Below, in pieces: positions 13,101-24,726 of a stretch of DNA of 64,000 nt (its first letter is position 1; every line of letters begins with the position of its first letter). The notes under the pieces are model-generated. The model worked only from the letters and a program-made list of their open reading frames with translations. It was not told where the DNA came from and made no database searches. Both the position numbers and the translations under genes were made by a program. The DNA lies in assembly GCA_025526995.1 (NCBI GenBank), contig JAHLKG010000019.1, forward strand, positions 434,001 through 498,000, written 5' to 3'. The stretch is from Powellomyces hirtus. Lineage: Eukaryota; Chytridiomycota; Chytridiomycetes; Spizellomycetales; Powellomycetaceae.

Positions 13101-14324
13101 TCTCCGCTGACGTGAGGCGCCAACGACATGTTGTGTAATAAAGAAGATCGCCGAGTCGGTTGCGTTCCTTCGCAAGCTGATCGGCATGAACCGTAATGAC
13201 ATCCTCTTCGACGTCCAATTTGTGTGCCTGCTCAGCAGTGATGGCTCCTCCCATGCTCGGATCCTTCACAAACGCGTCCAGAACATCCTTGAGATATTTC
13301 ATGGATTCCATAATCTTCTGTGGGAATGAAACGGGCAGCAGCAAGAGCTCGCCGAGAAAGGAGTCGATAATTTTCACAAAGTCATCGGCAGCCTTTCCAG
13401 GTATGATGCGCGTAACCATGAGCACCAAGCTCTCCAGAAGGTAGTCTCTGTCGCGGTGGAAAAGATGGACGGCTATTTTGATTTTCGACCATCCCTGGTA
13501 ACGAGATCGCAAATCGCACGCGTTTTGGAAGATTGCTGCGGCGCGCGCTTCGGTAATGTTGAGCATGTCCGACAGGAACACAACAGACTGCGCAAAGTTG
13601 GCATTTGCCTGCTGCTTCTTTCCATTGATTGTCACCTTGCCTATTCAGGACAAAACAAGAGTAAGTAGAAGAAACCATGAAAACTAATAACAACACTGGA
13701 CAGAAGAGAAATTGGGAAGTCTCATAAACCGAGACCAAATATCCCTCGACGAAGCGGTAGATGCAGAGTATGTATACATATATGTATTCGAGCAGTAATT
13801 GCTCAAGCGATCATGAGCGATCCGAGACGGTCATGTATGGGACAATGAATGGAAACCTTGTGGCGCTCCCACAGACATTCGCGCTTGACCTGCGGGCGCG
13901 CCCTCGCTCGAAACTTGCCTCATTCCCCATAAAGTGTCCCCCGCCCCGCTTTTCTCGAGGGCAGTACAGCTCGCTCCACGTCACCTTCCTCTCATATTTA
14001 CTCATTTCCGCTGAATGCCTTACCTAACAGAGTGTCCTGCCTGTCTGCGTTTGATTGACTGCGCTGTTGCTGCTGTTGTGGTTGCTGTGATGGGTACTGA
14101 GATTGTTGAGGCCTGAAAAGAGTAACAAAGTCCAGTCTGAGCGCTGCTAGAGACTTTTTAAGATACTTTAAGCTGGCTTGGTCGGTTGGGATCTGCAATA
14201 TCGCTTGCTGTTGTTGTTGTGGTTGCTGGTGGGTTGCAGTCGCAGCCGCGGTCAGATGGGAGGCGAGAAAATTGTGAAACGATTTTGTTTGATCTGGCAG
14301 CCATGGTGCCGCGTGGGGCGACAT
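7125..14324 (-). CDS. NUP192: Nuclear pore inner-ring scaffold nucleoporin Nup192/NUP205
   Basis: Three exons (14324-14024, 13640-8001, 7936-7125) give 2250 residues. The 5640-nt central exon carries the long alpha-solenoid typical of Nup192/NUP205. The family's N-terminal features are present: a helix ending in a 'DFVTLFRP' element, a short Gln-rich linker, then VTINGK and the 'FLSDMLNI' region. The C-terminal exon has acidic and poly-Ala inserts before the last helices. The length is above yeast Nup192 (about 1680) and human NUP205 (about 2010), owing partly to these low-complexity inserts. It organises the inner ring of the nuclear pore with Nic96, Nup53 and Nup188 relatives (family knowledge). 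I chose the ATG at 14324 because the conserved region starts there; an in-frame ATG at 14528 would add 68 Ser/Pro-rich residues. The first intron is long (383 nt). Confidence 0.9.
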
Positions 14325-14773
14325 GGCGGATATGTTGTGAAGCAGGGGGATGGGGGGGGTTGGAACGAATGGACCAGGCGGAAGGGAGATTGGAGGGGAT
14401 GATCTAGGAATGTTCTCCAACGACGACGACGACGACGACGACGGGAGTGAGAGACTGGAGTGACTGGCTGGCTTGGAGTGGCTTTTGCACTTGCCAGCCG
14501 GATGCAATGCAGAGCGCCAGCCACACAAGGGCTTGCCCCTGAATGTAGTACACGAGTGAGATAGCTAGATATAGGTGTCCCCACGCTCAGCCAAAAAGCC
14601 AAAAGGCCCCCAAAAGTGCCGCACGCGAAATGAACTACTCCAACTAATCACTCACTCACACAAATACCTGCCCCTTCTACTGTACCTCCGTCCGTGCAAC
14701 GCCCCCCTTTCTCTCTCTCTCTCGCTGTCTCCCTCGATATAGCGTCGCTGTATGATAACTATACTAGACAAGA
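14325..14773. promoter_or_regulatory. Shared divergent promoter region (NUP192 / coiled-coil gene)
   Basis: About 450 bp separate the two divergent start codons. The left part can be read as an N-terminal extension of NUP192 (to 14528). The remainder holds a CT-rich tract (about 14690-14735) but no clear TATA box. It must drive both genes if the chosen starts are right. Confidence 0.4.
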
Positions 14774-17700
14774 ATGGTGAGTGACGGACCAACCGACCGA
14801 CTGGCTGACTCACCGCCCCTTGGTTCCCCTCTGAGGCGCAACCCCTCCAGTTTGCAATGGTCCCATGCTCACAGTGTCACTCATGATTATGGTTGCTTCG
14901 ACTTAGTATGGAAACAATAGACGTCCGTCACAACCAGGCTCCTCCCCTGCCAACTCACCAAACCTCCAGGCGGCGGCACCAGCACCAACCACAGGCAGTC
15001 CAACCTTTGGCCAGAATGTATCTTCCAGGAGACAGCAGCAGCAGGAACAGCAACAACCACAACCACAACTACCGTCCGCCATAAAAACGGTATGCTTTTT
15101 GTTACGGCTGAGAAAGTAGAGAGCAAATGCTGCGCGCGACTGTGTGGCACTTTGTTCACGTCTTGTAACGTCTCGCTTGAGAGCAGCTACGGCAGGAGGG
15201 ACGCGCCAAGAACTCGCGGCCCATATCCAACCTCCTTTCACAACTCGAAGACTTTAGCGTAGAAATGTCTCCCACCATCGACAGCGCCAGCACATATGCA
15301 TCCCCGCCACCAGAATCACCGCGTTCTATACCCAAATCTCCCACTTTTCCACCAGCGAGAACAACGCAACAACGCTCACAACCAGAGCAGCTGCAGAAGA
15401 GTATGACAGACATCTCATCGCGTCGGTATGATGACCGGGACAACCGCGATAAAAAGGCCAATGTTGATGACGACAATGATGATGATGATGATGACGACGA
15501 CGACGACGACTTTGGATCTAGTCAAATGCTCGCCGATCTAGAGAAGCTATTGCCCGGCAGAGGGAAGGCTCCCTCATCTAGTGGACGCAGCGGTAGACCT
15601 ACTCCGCCGAATAGATCTACATCATCGACTTCGTCGACTTCACGGTCTTCGTCAAGAGCCGGTTCATCTAGGGCTGGAGACAGCGAGGTGCGTGACAATC
15701 TCCGCCAGATTTCACGAGGAGCCTCCGGAAACTGTAGTTTTCGTTTTGTGATGTCCGATGCCGAGTTGCAGTTTCAAGTTTGTCCTTTCCATTTCATCTT
15801 CTCATTTTTTTCTATGTCTCTGCTGCTTCATCTTCCTCTGACAGAAGCCGCAACCTGCAACGAGGCTCGGATCTATGACGGCCAAATCTGTGCGCACCAA
15901 CAGTAGCAACAGCAACAATCTTGTGGTACCACCACGAATCGCAGTATCTCCGTCTATCACCGGCGCGTCGCGAAACGCACCTTCGTCCCCACTCGCGCTC
16001 AACAATGTCATCACCAGTAAAAGCAGCATCGGTTCGCCAAGTGGCTCACGCAGGTCGTCTGTAACAGGTCCAACCTCACCAGATGTGACTAGCATGCCGG
16101 GGGATACCACTCTATTTGCCGCTCTCGCGGTCCCGATCGCCGGGGCGTTTGACGACATTATCCAACTCCCAAGTGCGCCACATGCAGAGGACACGTTTAT
16201 GCCGGGAGGGCGCCGTCTAAGTTCCTTCACTGTAACTAGCGCGTCTTCGATGATGGACGTGGCCGACGGAATGATCATGGATCTCATGGTGCAGGAAGCC
16301 ATGGGTCGCACCGTTGCTTTCCGAGTTCTCCCTTCGGAGACGTATGATGCGCGAAAAAAGGAACTGAGAGTTGCAGCTGCGCACATCCGAAGCTTGCAGA
16401 AACGACTTACCTTGGAGATGAAAATTAAGGAGGCTGCTGTTTCTCTCGCCAAATTTGACTCTGGTGATAAAGCACAGAACGTCAGTGCCAAAGAACAGCT
16501 CGCACAGGCGGAAGGCAAAGTGGAAGCAATTGGAATCTCTCTGTGGAGAGCGGTACAAAGAATGGTGGATGCCGAGCGCACGGTCTTCAAACACATTGCC
16601 GGAGTGCTGAGATGGAGCGTTACTAATATGCAAGAGAACAAGAGCACATCTGCGCAATCTCGAGACGAGGAATCCATGGGTGACCTTCGCACGCGTCTGG
16701 AATCAGCGGAAATTCGAATCAAAGAACAGCAGCGCGAAAACATGATTCTGCAAAACTCGGTAGCGCGCCTCACGTTGGAGCAGGAACCGCTGCGGAAACT
16801 GGCTGAGAGGGCCAAAAAGGAGGCTCGTATGACTCGCCAGTTTCGGGACAAGGTGCCGTCTGGTGGTCGCGGTTCCAACGAGCACCAGCTCAAGCTGGAA
16901 CTTGCGACCGCCCAGGCTGACGCTCAGAACCTGAACGAGGAACTCGACGAATCTCGTGACAATGTTGCAAAGCTTCAACTGCAGCTTGACGAACATGCCA
17001 CCGTTATGGAAGAGAAGGATAGGACAATCGCGGATCTTCTCGCCGAGGTAGAGGAGATAACGAATCAAGCAGATATGAAGGCCGCTGCTGCCGCTGTGGA
17101 AAGTTCCTCCAATAAAGGTCGGGAGATCAACGGCAAATCGTCGCGTAGCAGCATGTGGTACCGGGAACAGGTTGTCAAGCAGGTCTCGACTCACTCGGAA
17201 AAGATGCGCGCGGTCCTTGGTGTGCAGCTCAAGGACGCCGTTTTGGAACGCGAACGCCTCAAGCTGCAGTTGAATGAGCAGCTCGAGATTACCAAAGAGC
17301 TGAAGACACAGGTGGACGAACTTCGAGAGCAGAAATGGTTGTCTGCCGACAGCGCCAGTCGAGATGTCCAGTCAGGAGATGATTTGAGTCATGATGATGG
17401 AGTCTTCAACTCGCCGCAGATGAACTATCAAGGCACTGGAGGAACTTTTGGCGCTGCTTCTGGACGTGCGGCCAAAGGAGCTCAGGATATCCTTATATCG
17501 GATCTCCGGAGACAGATTACCAAGAGCGCGGATGCAATGGCCATTTCCGACCAGGATTCCAGCAACCTCCGCAAATTGTACGACCAACTCAGCCGCACCC
17601 CGAATGGCTCTGCTACTGCCTCTCCTCCCAACGGCCGATCCTCTTTCTCCGTCGATGCTCTGGTGAGCACCGTGCAAAATCTCGTCAAGGAACGCACTGA

Positions 17701-19559
17701 CCTCCAGTCCGAAGTGAAAGATCTGCAGCGTCATGTGGCGCGGATGTCCATTCTGGAAGTAGAACTCGACAATGCTCGCGGGAACGCTTCGAGACAGGCG
17801 CAGGATTCGGGCACGCGTGACCAGGAACTTCGGAATGCTTTGCGAAAAGTGGAAGAGGAGCGGGATCAATTTGATGATGCCCGCGCGGAGCTGGAGAAGG
17901 AGCTCGGAGCGCTCAAGATCTCTGCTGCCGACACAGCACGGGATCTTGCCACCCGCATCGAAAACCACCGCGACGAGATTACTGACCTGGAAGTGCGCCA
18001 CGATACCAAATTGAAACAGTTGAACGGGCAGCTCGACGAAAAGGAAGAGATTATCAAAGAGCTACAGGAGGACATTCAGCAGCTCAAAGCCTCGCGTCAG
18101 CAGCTTGAAACCTCGAACGCGGACCTACTCGCAAAGATTGATGCGTTGTCAGAACAGTCAACGATGAACCTCGGCAGGCAAACGGACGATTTACGTAAGG
18201 CCCACCAGGAGGAACTGACTGTCTTGAAGAATGAGCTCGAAAAGGCGCGGAAGGAATGCAATGAGGTCCGTGAACATCTGGAAGAGGCAACATGGCAACA
18301 TAGCAATAGCGCCAAAGAACTGGAAGCCCGCCACGACCGGGATACTGAGGATCTCCGCCTTCTACACGATGAGGAACTCAGCGCTCTCAATCAGCAGTTG
18401 GCCACCGTCACACAGGAACTTTCCCGCATCCGTCCGGCTGCAAAGCAAGGCGAAGAAGCCATGCGTGCCGTCGAGGAGGAACATGCCCGTCGGGTCGCAG
18501 AAGACCGACGAACGCACGACGCGAAAATTGCGGAATTAAATGCGCAGCTTGACAATCTGAGCACACGTCTCGAGTTGTCCGAAAGCACCCTCGTGTCATC
18601 CAAGCAGCAGTTCTTTAGCGCCCGCGAACAGCTGCAGGAACAGATCGATCAGGCTATCCATGCCAGGTCCCAGGTGGAAACGTCGCTCGCGCAGACAACC
18701 CAGGAGCTCGACTCGCTTACGCAGCGGTATGAGGAATTGAATAAAGAGGTTGAGGATGCTCAGAATCGTGCTGTCGACGCGGAAGAAGAGGCGAACGCCG
18801 TCACAGCTGACCTTGAACGTCTCCGTTCCACGATCGCTTCTCGCGACAACGACATTGCGCAGTTACAGTCCCAGCTGAAAGAGAAATCCACTCAGCTCAA
18901 TGAAGCCCTCGCCATCCAAGCGGAAATCGCCGACATTCAAGACACGCTGGTTGCCAAGGACGATGCCATTGCCGCGGCACAAAAAGAAGCGGATGAAGCC
19001 CGGCGACAGTTGAAAGAGCAGGAAGTGGAGTACGAGCAGGGGAAGACTTTGCTCGAGACTATGCAAAACATGCTCATGGAGATGAAAAAGGGCAAAGCGG
19101 GCATGTTGGACGAAATCGAGGATTGCAAATATAGGGAGGAGATGATGCGGAGAAAGTTGGATGGCGTGGAAGCCGAGAAGAATGAGGTATGCGTTTTCAC
19201 TCGAATCAAACCATCAAGCACGCTTGACACTCATTCGTGTTATGCCCCATTTTGTATAGTTGTCGCGCACAATTCAATCCCTCCAATCTACAAATTCCAA
19301 CCTTCAACAGCAAATCGACACTCACGAACGCGAGCTCAGCACCCTCAACACCAAACTACAAGATCTGTCGATCAACAAACTCGGCAGCGGCGGTGACGCG
19401 ACCGCAACCTCGATGCGAGCCGAGTTCAGAAAGATGGTCAACGATCTACGAAGCGAACATCAGTTTGAACTGCAGAAACAGGTTGACCTGAGAAGAGACG
19501 CGGAACGAGAGTTGAGGAGAATGAGGCGCGAAGATAGCAATCCGAATATCAACTCTTGA
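14774..19559 (+). CDS. Large coiled-coil protein with disordered N-terminus
   Basis: Five exons (14774-14776, 14907-15089, 15184-15687, 15845-19186, 19260-19559) encode 1443 residues. The first coding exon is only the ATG, directly followed by GTGAGT; the remaining phases are all 0. Residues 1 to about 350 are Ser/Pro/Gln-rich with an Asp run (about 162-173). From about 380 to the end the protein is almost continuous heptad-rich coiled coil dense in Glu, Lys, Gln, Leu and Arg, ending in a basic/acidic tail. No motor, GRIP or other catalytic domain is visible. This resembles Uso1-type tethers, centrosomal scaffolds or myosin-tail proteins in composition only, so no specific function is assigned. 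A shorter form could start at the ATG at 15265 (residue 90). Confidence 0.8.
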
Positions 19560-20799
19560 GAACCACACCCACACGGCGCCACACACATACAATGCACATA
19601 TACACCCACACCTACGCACCGCACATCGCACCGCATTGACGGCTGGCCCGCCTCTAACCGGTGGAATGATCATCACAACCCAACAGCCCTGTTCATTTTG
19701 ACCTTCTTATTTATATCCACCACGACCACCCTGTACATTTTGGTCTTCCTCAGAGGCTGTGACTATCCCCAGCAACCGCCCGTTTATTTTCCTCCATAGA
19801 CTTTTTATTTTGCCTTGATACACATATCTCGGTTTTTGAGTCCTTTCCAATTTTTCACTTTCAATGTCGTAGTTGGCAAACATCGTGGGTTACTCCGTCG
19901 TGGGGACCTCTGCTCTCTCATGCAAAGGTTGGGCTGCTTACACCGTCTCCCGCGGTCTGGCGAAAACCTAGATGCGGCAGGCCGGCATTTCCCTCTGGGA
20001 GTGCAGTTTCAACTCCTGCAGCCGTCGCTGCAGCTAATTTTTGGTTTTTTATCTCCCAGAGCATGTTTCTTGGGCTTTGTTTAGTGCTAAATACCTACTT
20101 TCCGTGCCTGGGGGAGAGTAAGTGCGGAAATATGGCTCGGATTCCAATACGCTGTGATTGCACAGGCATAGCGCATGCCTGGTTGACGATTTGTGGGCTA
20201 TTGCCGGCGCGCGTTCCTGGCAATGTATTGTTTCCTCTATGTATACCGCGCAATTGTCGGACTCCCCCAGAATCAAATCTGCCACAAAGGAAAGACCAAG
20301 TGAACCATGCTGATGCTGGAGATATGACAGGGAAATGCACATGTGCACTGTGGGTTCACAAATTCTGGCTGTCGTGATTACGGCAGCGTCGGAGTTTGGA
20401 TTCTCGGTTTCGCCCACACATGCGTGTGTCTATATGCAGGGGGGTGAGTGTGTGCTACAGCATTACGTTAGACCCTCCAAACCCTTTCCCGAAATCTCCG
20501 CCCTCATCTACGTAAAGTCTTAATTCTTGGTTGCGATTAGATCTTTTCCTGCTCTTTTTTTTTTTGGGTGTTGTTTCTGCGAACAAGAAGGGCAAACGCT
20601 GCGAGGGTTCGCAATTTCGCTGGGCAGACAAACTCACAAAGCCGAAGCAAAACGCCAGCCGCAACAGTCGAATTCCTGTCCTCAGGACCATAACGACAAA
20701 CAAACAGCACTCGCCGACGACTGGTGTGTTGTTAGAGAACAGATCTGAGTATAGAGAGCCATAGTCACCATAGTACATCTACCAAAGTGATCCACAGCA
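19560..20799. other. Intergenic region, 1.24 kb
   Basis: No sustained coding frame and no splice-consistent exon set. It has CA-rich sequence just after the coiled-coil gene and a T-run near 20555-20565. It should hold the 3' UTR of the left gene and the promoter of the EFHC1-like gene. Confidence 0.5.
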
Positions 20800-23634
20800 A
20801 TGCACGACTATCGGTCTCCGACGCAGGTCTCGCATATCCCGTTCCTCCCGGGAAACACCATCCGTGATGCCAGCGTGAGTGATCACCAACCTCCCTGCCC
20901 AAGCCCAACGTACACACATCATCACTAACGCATTCCGATTCAGAAAACCGACTTTCGAGTCCGCCACACCCTCGACTACAAGAACGGGTACGCATTGCGC
21001 CACGTAGACCTGCCCGCCGATCTGCGGTCTCCGGAAATGCTGCTGCACACATCTGGCGGCGTGGGCGCGGACCCCTGGATTACTTACCATGACCGCAACC
21101 CGCAGCCAACCGACAATGTCGGGTCGGTCCCGTTTGTGCCCGCTCATGTGCTGTTTGATAAAGTGGTACGTACGGGGTGATGCGGAAACTTGAGAACTTA
21201 CGGCCAAATGTGTCACATCAGAAGACGCAACATGCTGTAACGCTCTCAAGTCTATTTCTAAGTTATTTTTTTCCCTTGGAACCTCTATCTGCCCCAGGTC
21301 CTTCGTTTTGACGCCTATTTCAAGCAAACCGTCCACGAATCCATCGAAAAGTACCATTTGCGCCGCGTACGCATTCTATACTATGTGGAAGACGACTCGA
21401 TTGCAGTGGTGGAGCCGCCAGTGGAGAACAGTGGGATCGCTCAGGGCGTGCTGATCAAGCGGCAGAGACTGCCCAAGAATTCTACAGAGTACTTTACGGT
21501 CAGGGACTTCAATCTGGCGACCAATGTGACGTTCTATGGAAAGACGTTCAGGGTCGTCGATTGTGATGCATTTACAAAGGTGTGGTTTGAAAGATCGTAG
21601 TATGCGTTGAGGCTTTTTTTTTTGGCCGAGTGTTTTTCGGTTCTGGTTCCGCTTCGACAGTGGCGTTGTGCAGACATTCTTGCGAATCTGGCCATCTCAC
21701 GCTTTCTATCTCCTATACAACTCTTCCTTCCATAGCGATACATGCATGACACGGAGCACATTTCGCTGAACGCCCCTGAACCTATGCCCAACGATCCGCA
21801 CGAGCAGCACCGATCTCGCCCCACGCGCGCCTACGTCGCCGGCGCCAAAGGGCCCGACAAGCTGAAGCGGTTTCTGGAGAACGACCGCAAAGTCTTGCGG
21901 TTCTTCTGCGTGTGGGATGATCGGTTGAGCATGTTTGGCGAATTGAGGGAATTTGTACGTAATGTCAACGGCGAAACGGTCGCGCGTAACTACTGAGCGC
22001 TGGCATGCAGTAATGCTTATACGTGGGTATTGTCTCTGAATCTTCAGATTCTTCACTACTACCTGGTGGACGACAGCGTTGAAGTGCGCGAGGTGCAGAA
22101 ACCCAACAACGGTCGCGACCCTTTCCCGATCTTGCTTCGCCGACAACAGCTGCCAAAGGCTTTCCATGAGCTTTCAGGTAAGGTATCAAGTGTGGGCAAG
22201 AAAGTCGCCCACGTGAAAAGGGACATCGCGTTTGCTATTTGTTATAGCTGAACCACGGGTTTACTGAATCGTGTACCATTTCACTTTTCAGACGTGAATG
22301 ATGCGTCAAAATACACGTGGAAGGATTTCAAGGTCGGTGGTGTGATCAACATCTTGGGCCGTCCTTTCCTCATGTAAGTATCGAGTGGGTCCTGAAACAC
22401 GAGAAGAGGAGCCCACCTGCATATGGACATCAAGACTCGTTGAATGTTTTTCCTAACTTCTTGTATGTTTTAAGCCGCGACTGCGACGACTACACGCGTA
22501 CATTCTATAGCGAGCACCTGCACATGTCACCCGCCGAGTTGCAGCCACTGCTGCTCCGCAATACCGAGCAAGAAGACCCTAATGCGGCAATGATCCACGA
22601 CGAAGTGCCTCCGTACAACGGGTTCGGCTCCGTGGAGGACTCGCTGGGTTCGGTCAAGTACCTCGTTCTGAAACCGCCCAAGAAGGACTTTATCAAGATG
22701 CTGGAAAACGAGCATAAGGTGTTGCGCTTCGTTGCGAAAATGGTAAGTCGATGCAAATAATACAAACATGGGTGGATTGTCGTTAGTTGGAATGGATCGT
22801 CATGATGATGACTAGATGGCGTGTGAATAACGTGTCGTCTTACAGAGGTCGAAACACAAGGAGGACATCGAGCGTCGCTTCGTGATCAGTTACCGGCTGT
22901 CCGACGACATGATGACCATCTACGAGCCACCGCAGAGGTAAGATTGCTCCATGACACCCATAAGCGCAGTGTATATATCACATCTCACACTTTGCCTTGC
23001 TCATCAGAAACGCTGGAATCATCGGTGGGAAATTCATGGAGCGCACGCGGGTGCTGCTGCCCGGGTCCGCGCTGACCGACCCGAACGGGCCACAATACTA
23101 CAACGCTCAAAATCTGTTTGTTGGCGCTACCGTCACTGTCTTTGCGCACCATTTTGTTTTGCTGGATGCCGATGAGTACGTTACCATCCTACGATTCTCC
23201 ACTTCTTTGTCTTTTGTTTTCCAACGCCAGTCTTCTAACTCTGTTTGTTTGTTTCAGATACGTGTTCAACTACATGGAAGCTGACCCGACCCAATTCCCC
23301 CAAAGCAACGCGCAGGTCGTGGTCGACAAGGCACGCAAACTCGTCCAGCAGCGCGGTGGAGAGGCCACAAAGAGTCGCATTGAAAATGTTTGCGACAAGG
23401 CGGCCGACCCGCTGGTTCCGGGCATATGCGACCGTCTGAAACTCCTTGAGGCCGGCCGTGAAGTGTGGAGTGGTGCGATGACTGATCATGTATGTTGGAT
23501 GTGCATGTACTCACTCCCTCGGTCCGCTGACGGCTAATTTATTTGGCAATTTGTAGGAGGTGATAACGCTCGCTCGCCAGTTTGAAGAGACGCCACGTAA
23601 AGTCAACTACCGGGCGCTACTCGAAGCTTTGTGA
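20800..23634 (+). CDS. EFHC1: EFHC1/Rib72-like DM10-domain protein of ciliary doublet microtubules
   Basis: Eleven exons (20800-20874, 20944-21165, 21298-21579, 21736-21954, 22048-22177, 22292-22373, 22475-22742, 22846-22937, 23008-23175, 23258-23489, 23557-23634) give 615 residues, and every phase closes. Three DM10 domains lie at about 92-193, 235-350 and 412-520, each with the '(L)R(F/Y)...V(D/E)D(S)...DCD' type pattern. The C-terminal region ends with a segment like the family's 'DHEVITxAR...VDYRALL'. No clear calcium-binding EF-hand loop is visible. EFHC1/Rib72 proteins sit inside the A-tubule of axonemal doublets and stabilise them (family knowledge). Its presence argues that this organism makes flagella. 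It is followed on the same strand by guanylate kinase. Confidence 0.93.
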
Positions 23635-24726
23635 ACGAACCCCGACCTTTCTCTCTTCTCCTCCTTTCCCTTTCCCTGCCCTTCCTTCTTTGAGATGACC
23701 TACTGTACGTAACGCAACAGAGACACAACCTCTGCAATAGAGTACTCGGTTGTGTTTGTGAGGACGGATGTACACATTTTAGTGTGCCCGATCAGTCTTC
23801 TCCGCCTGTGAGGTTCCATCCTGGGCAGGTGCCCCAAAAAGTCCAGGATGTATCAACGATTTGATGCACCTTGAATGTCCCAGTCAAAAAATGGGCAAAC
23901 AGTCGCGCTGTAAGCTTGACACCCATTGTTACATTGCTGAAGTTGATGCACACCTCCCTGCTTGTCTTCTCAGACAGGGTAGTTCCTGGTTTGCAAATAC
24001 ACTCCAGGGTCAATCTTACAATGTGGTGGCAAGCATTGGTGGCCAGGACGGTGTCAATCTCCCATTTTGTTGACAGTTTCAATTGCGGTGGGGACACATG
24101 TAGTAGGTCTGCATGGGGTGGGCAGTCTTGTGATGTCTGATCTCTGGCATTGAATGGTTGATCCCTTTTCCGGGACAATGAACAAGGTTGCCCAGCAATG
24201 GCTACCTATGTGCCTATTGTTCTTGCCAACGTGAAAAGTCTTTATAGCAAGTGGACACAGTCTTGACAAGGAATCGAAATGAACAACAAGTGCGTATCAA
24301 GGAAATTAATCTGGTTTCAAACTATGTAAATGACCGAGCCCATGCAATTTTTATTGGATGATCAGGTCCTTGTGTAGGAGAATGTCTCTCAGGTCCATTA
24401 GAACGTGTTCTTATCTGTTTGGCTTTAACGGCATGATGTTTGGCCGTTACGCTCACAGTCAACACCGCAACAGTTCATACGATGTGTGTCTTTGAGTACG
24501 CCTCAGTCGACGGAATGTTCTGCAGGTCGCAACCGAATTGTTTGCTCCGCAAGCTCCGACGCGAAGATGCCAGTGATTACGTCACCCACGAGGGCCGCCA
24601 CGTTCCGCTCCACCCTCAATGTTCCCTCTAGCAGTTCATGCACGGCTCGAACATAAAACAGCATTCGAGCAGGCTGAGAATCATAATCAGTAGAGAAATT
24701 GTGATTGATCTTCATCCCAACCCAGC
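23635..24726. other. Intergenic region with unassigned minus-strand open frames
   Basis: Contains a minus-strand frame at 23792-24178 (128 codons) and another at 24503-24811. The second includes a 53-codon piece from an ATG at about 24663 that overlaps the leader of the guanylate kinase. Neither resembles a known family and no splice set supports them. The base composition differs somewhat from the coding neighbours (long TG/CA-rich runs), so decayed mobile DNA is possible but not shown. Confidence 0.4.

Noticed and set aside
15802..16893. 363-codon minus-strand frame
   Set aside because: It is fully antisense to the coiled-coil gene; the Ser/Arg/Leu-rich composition is what the reverse of Glu/Gln/Lys codons gives. 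The plus-strand frame is longer and has consistent splicing.
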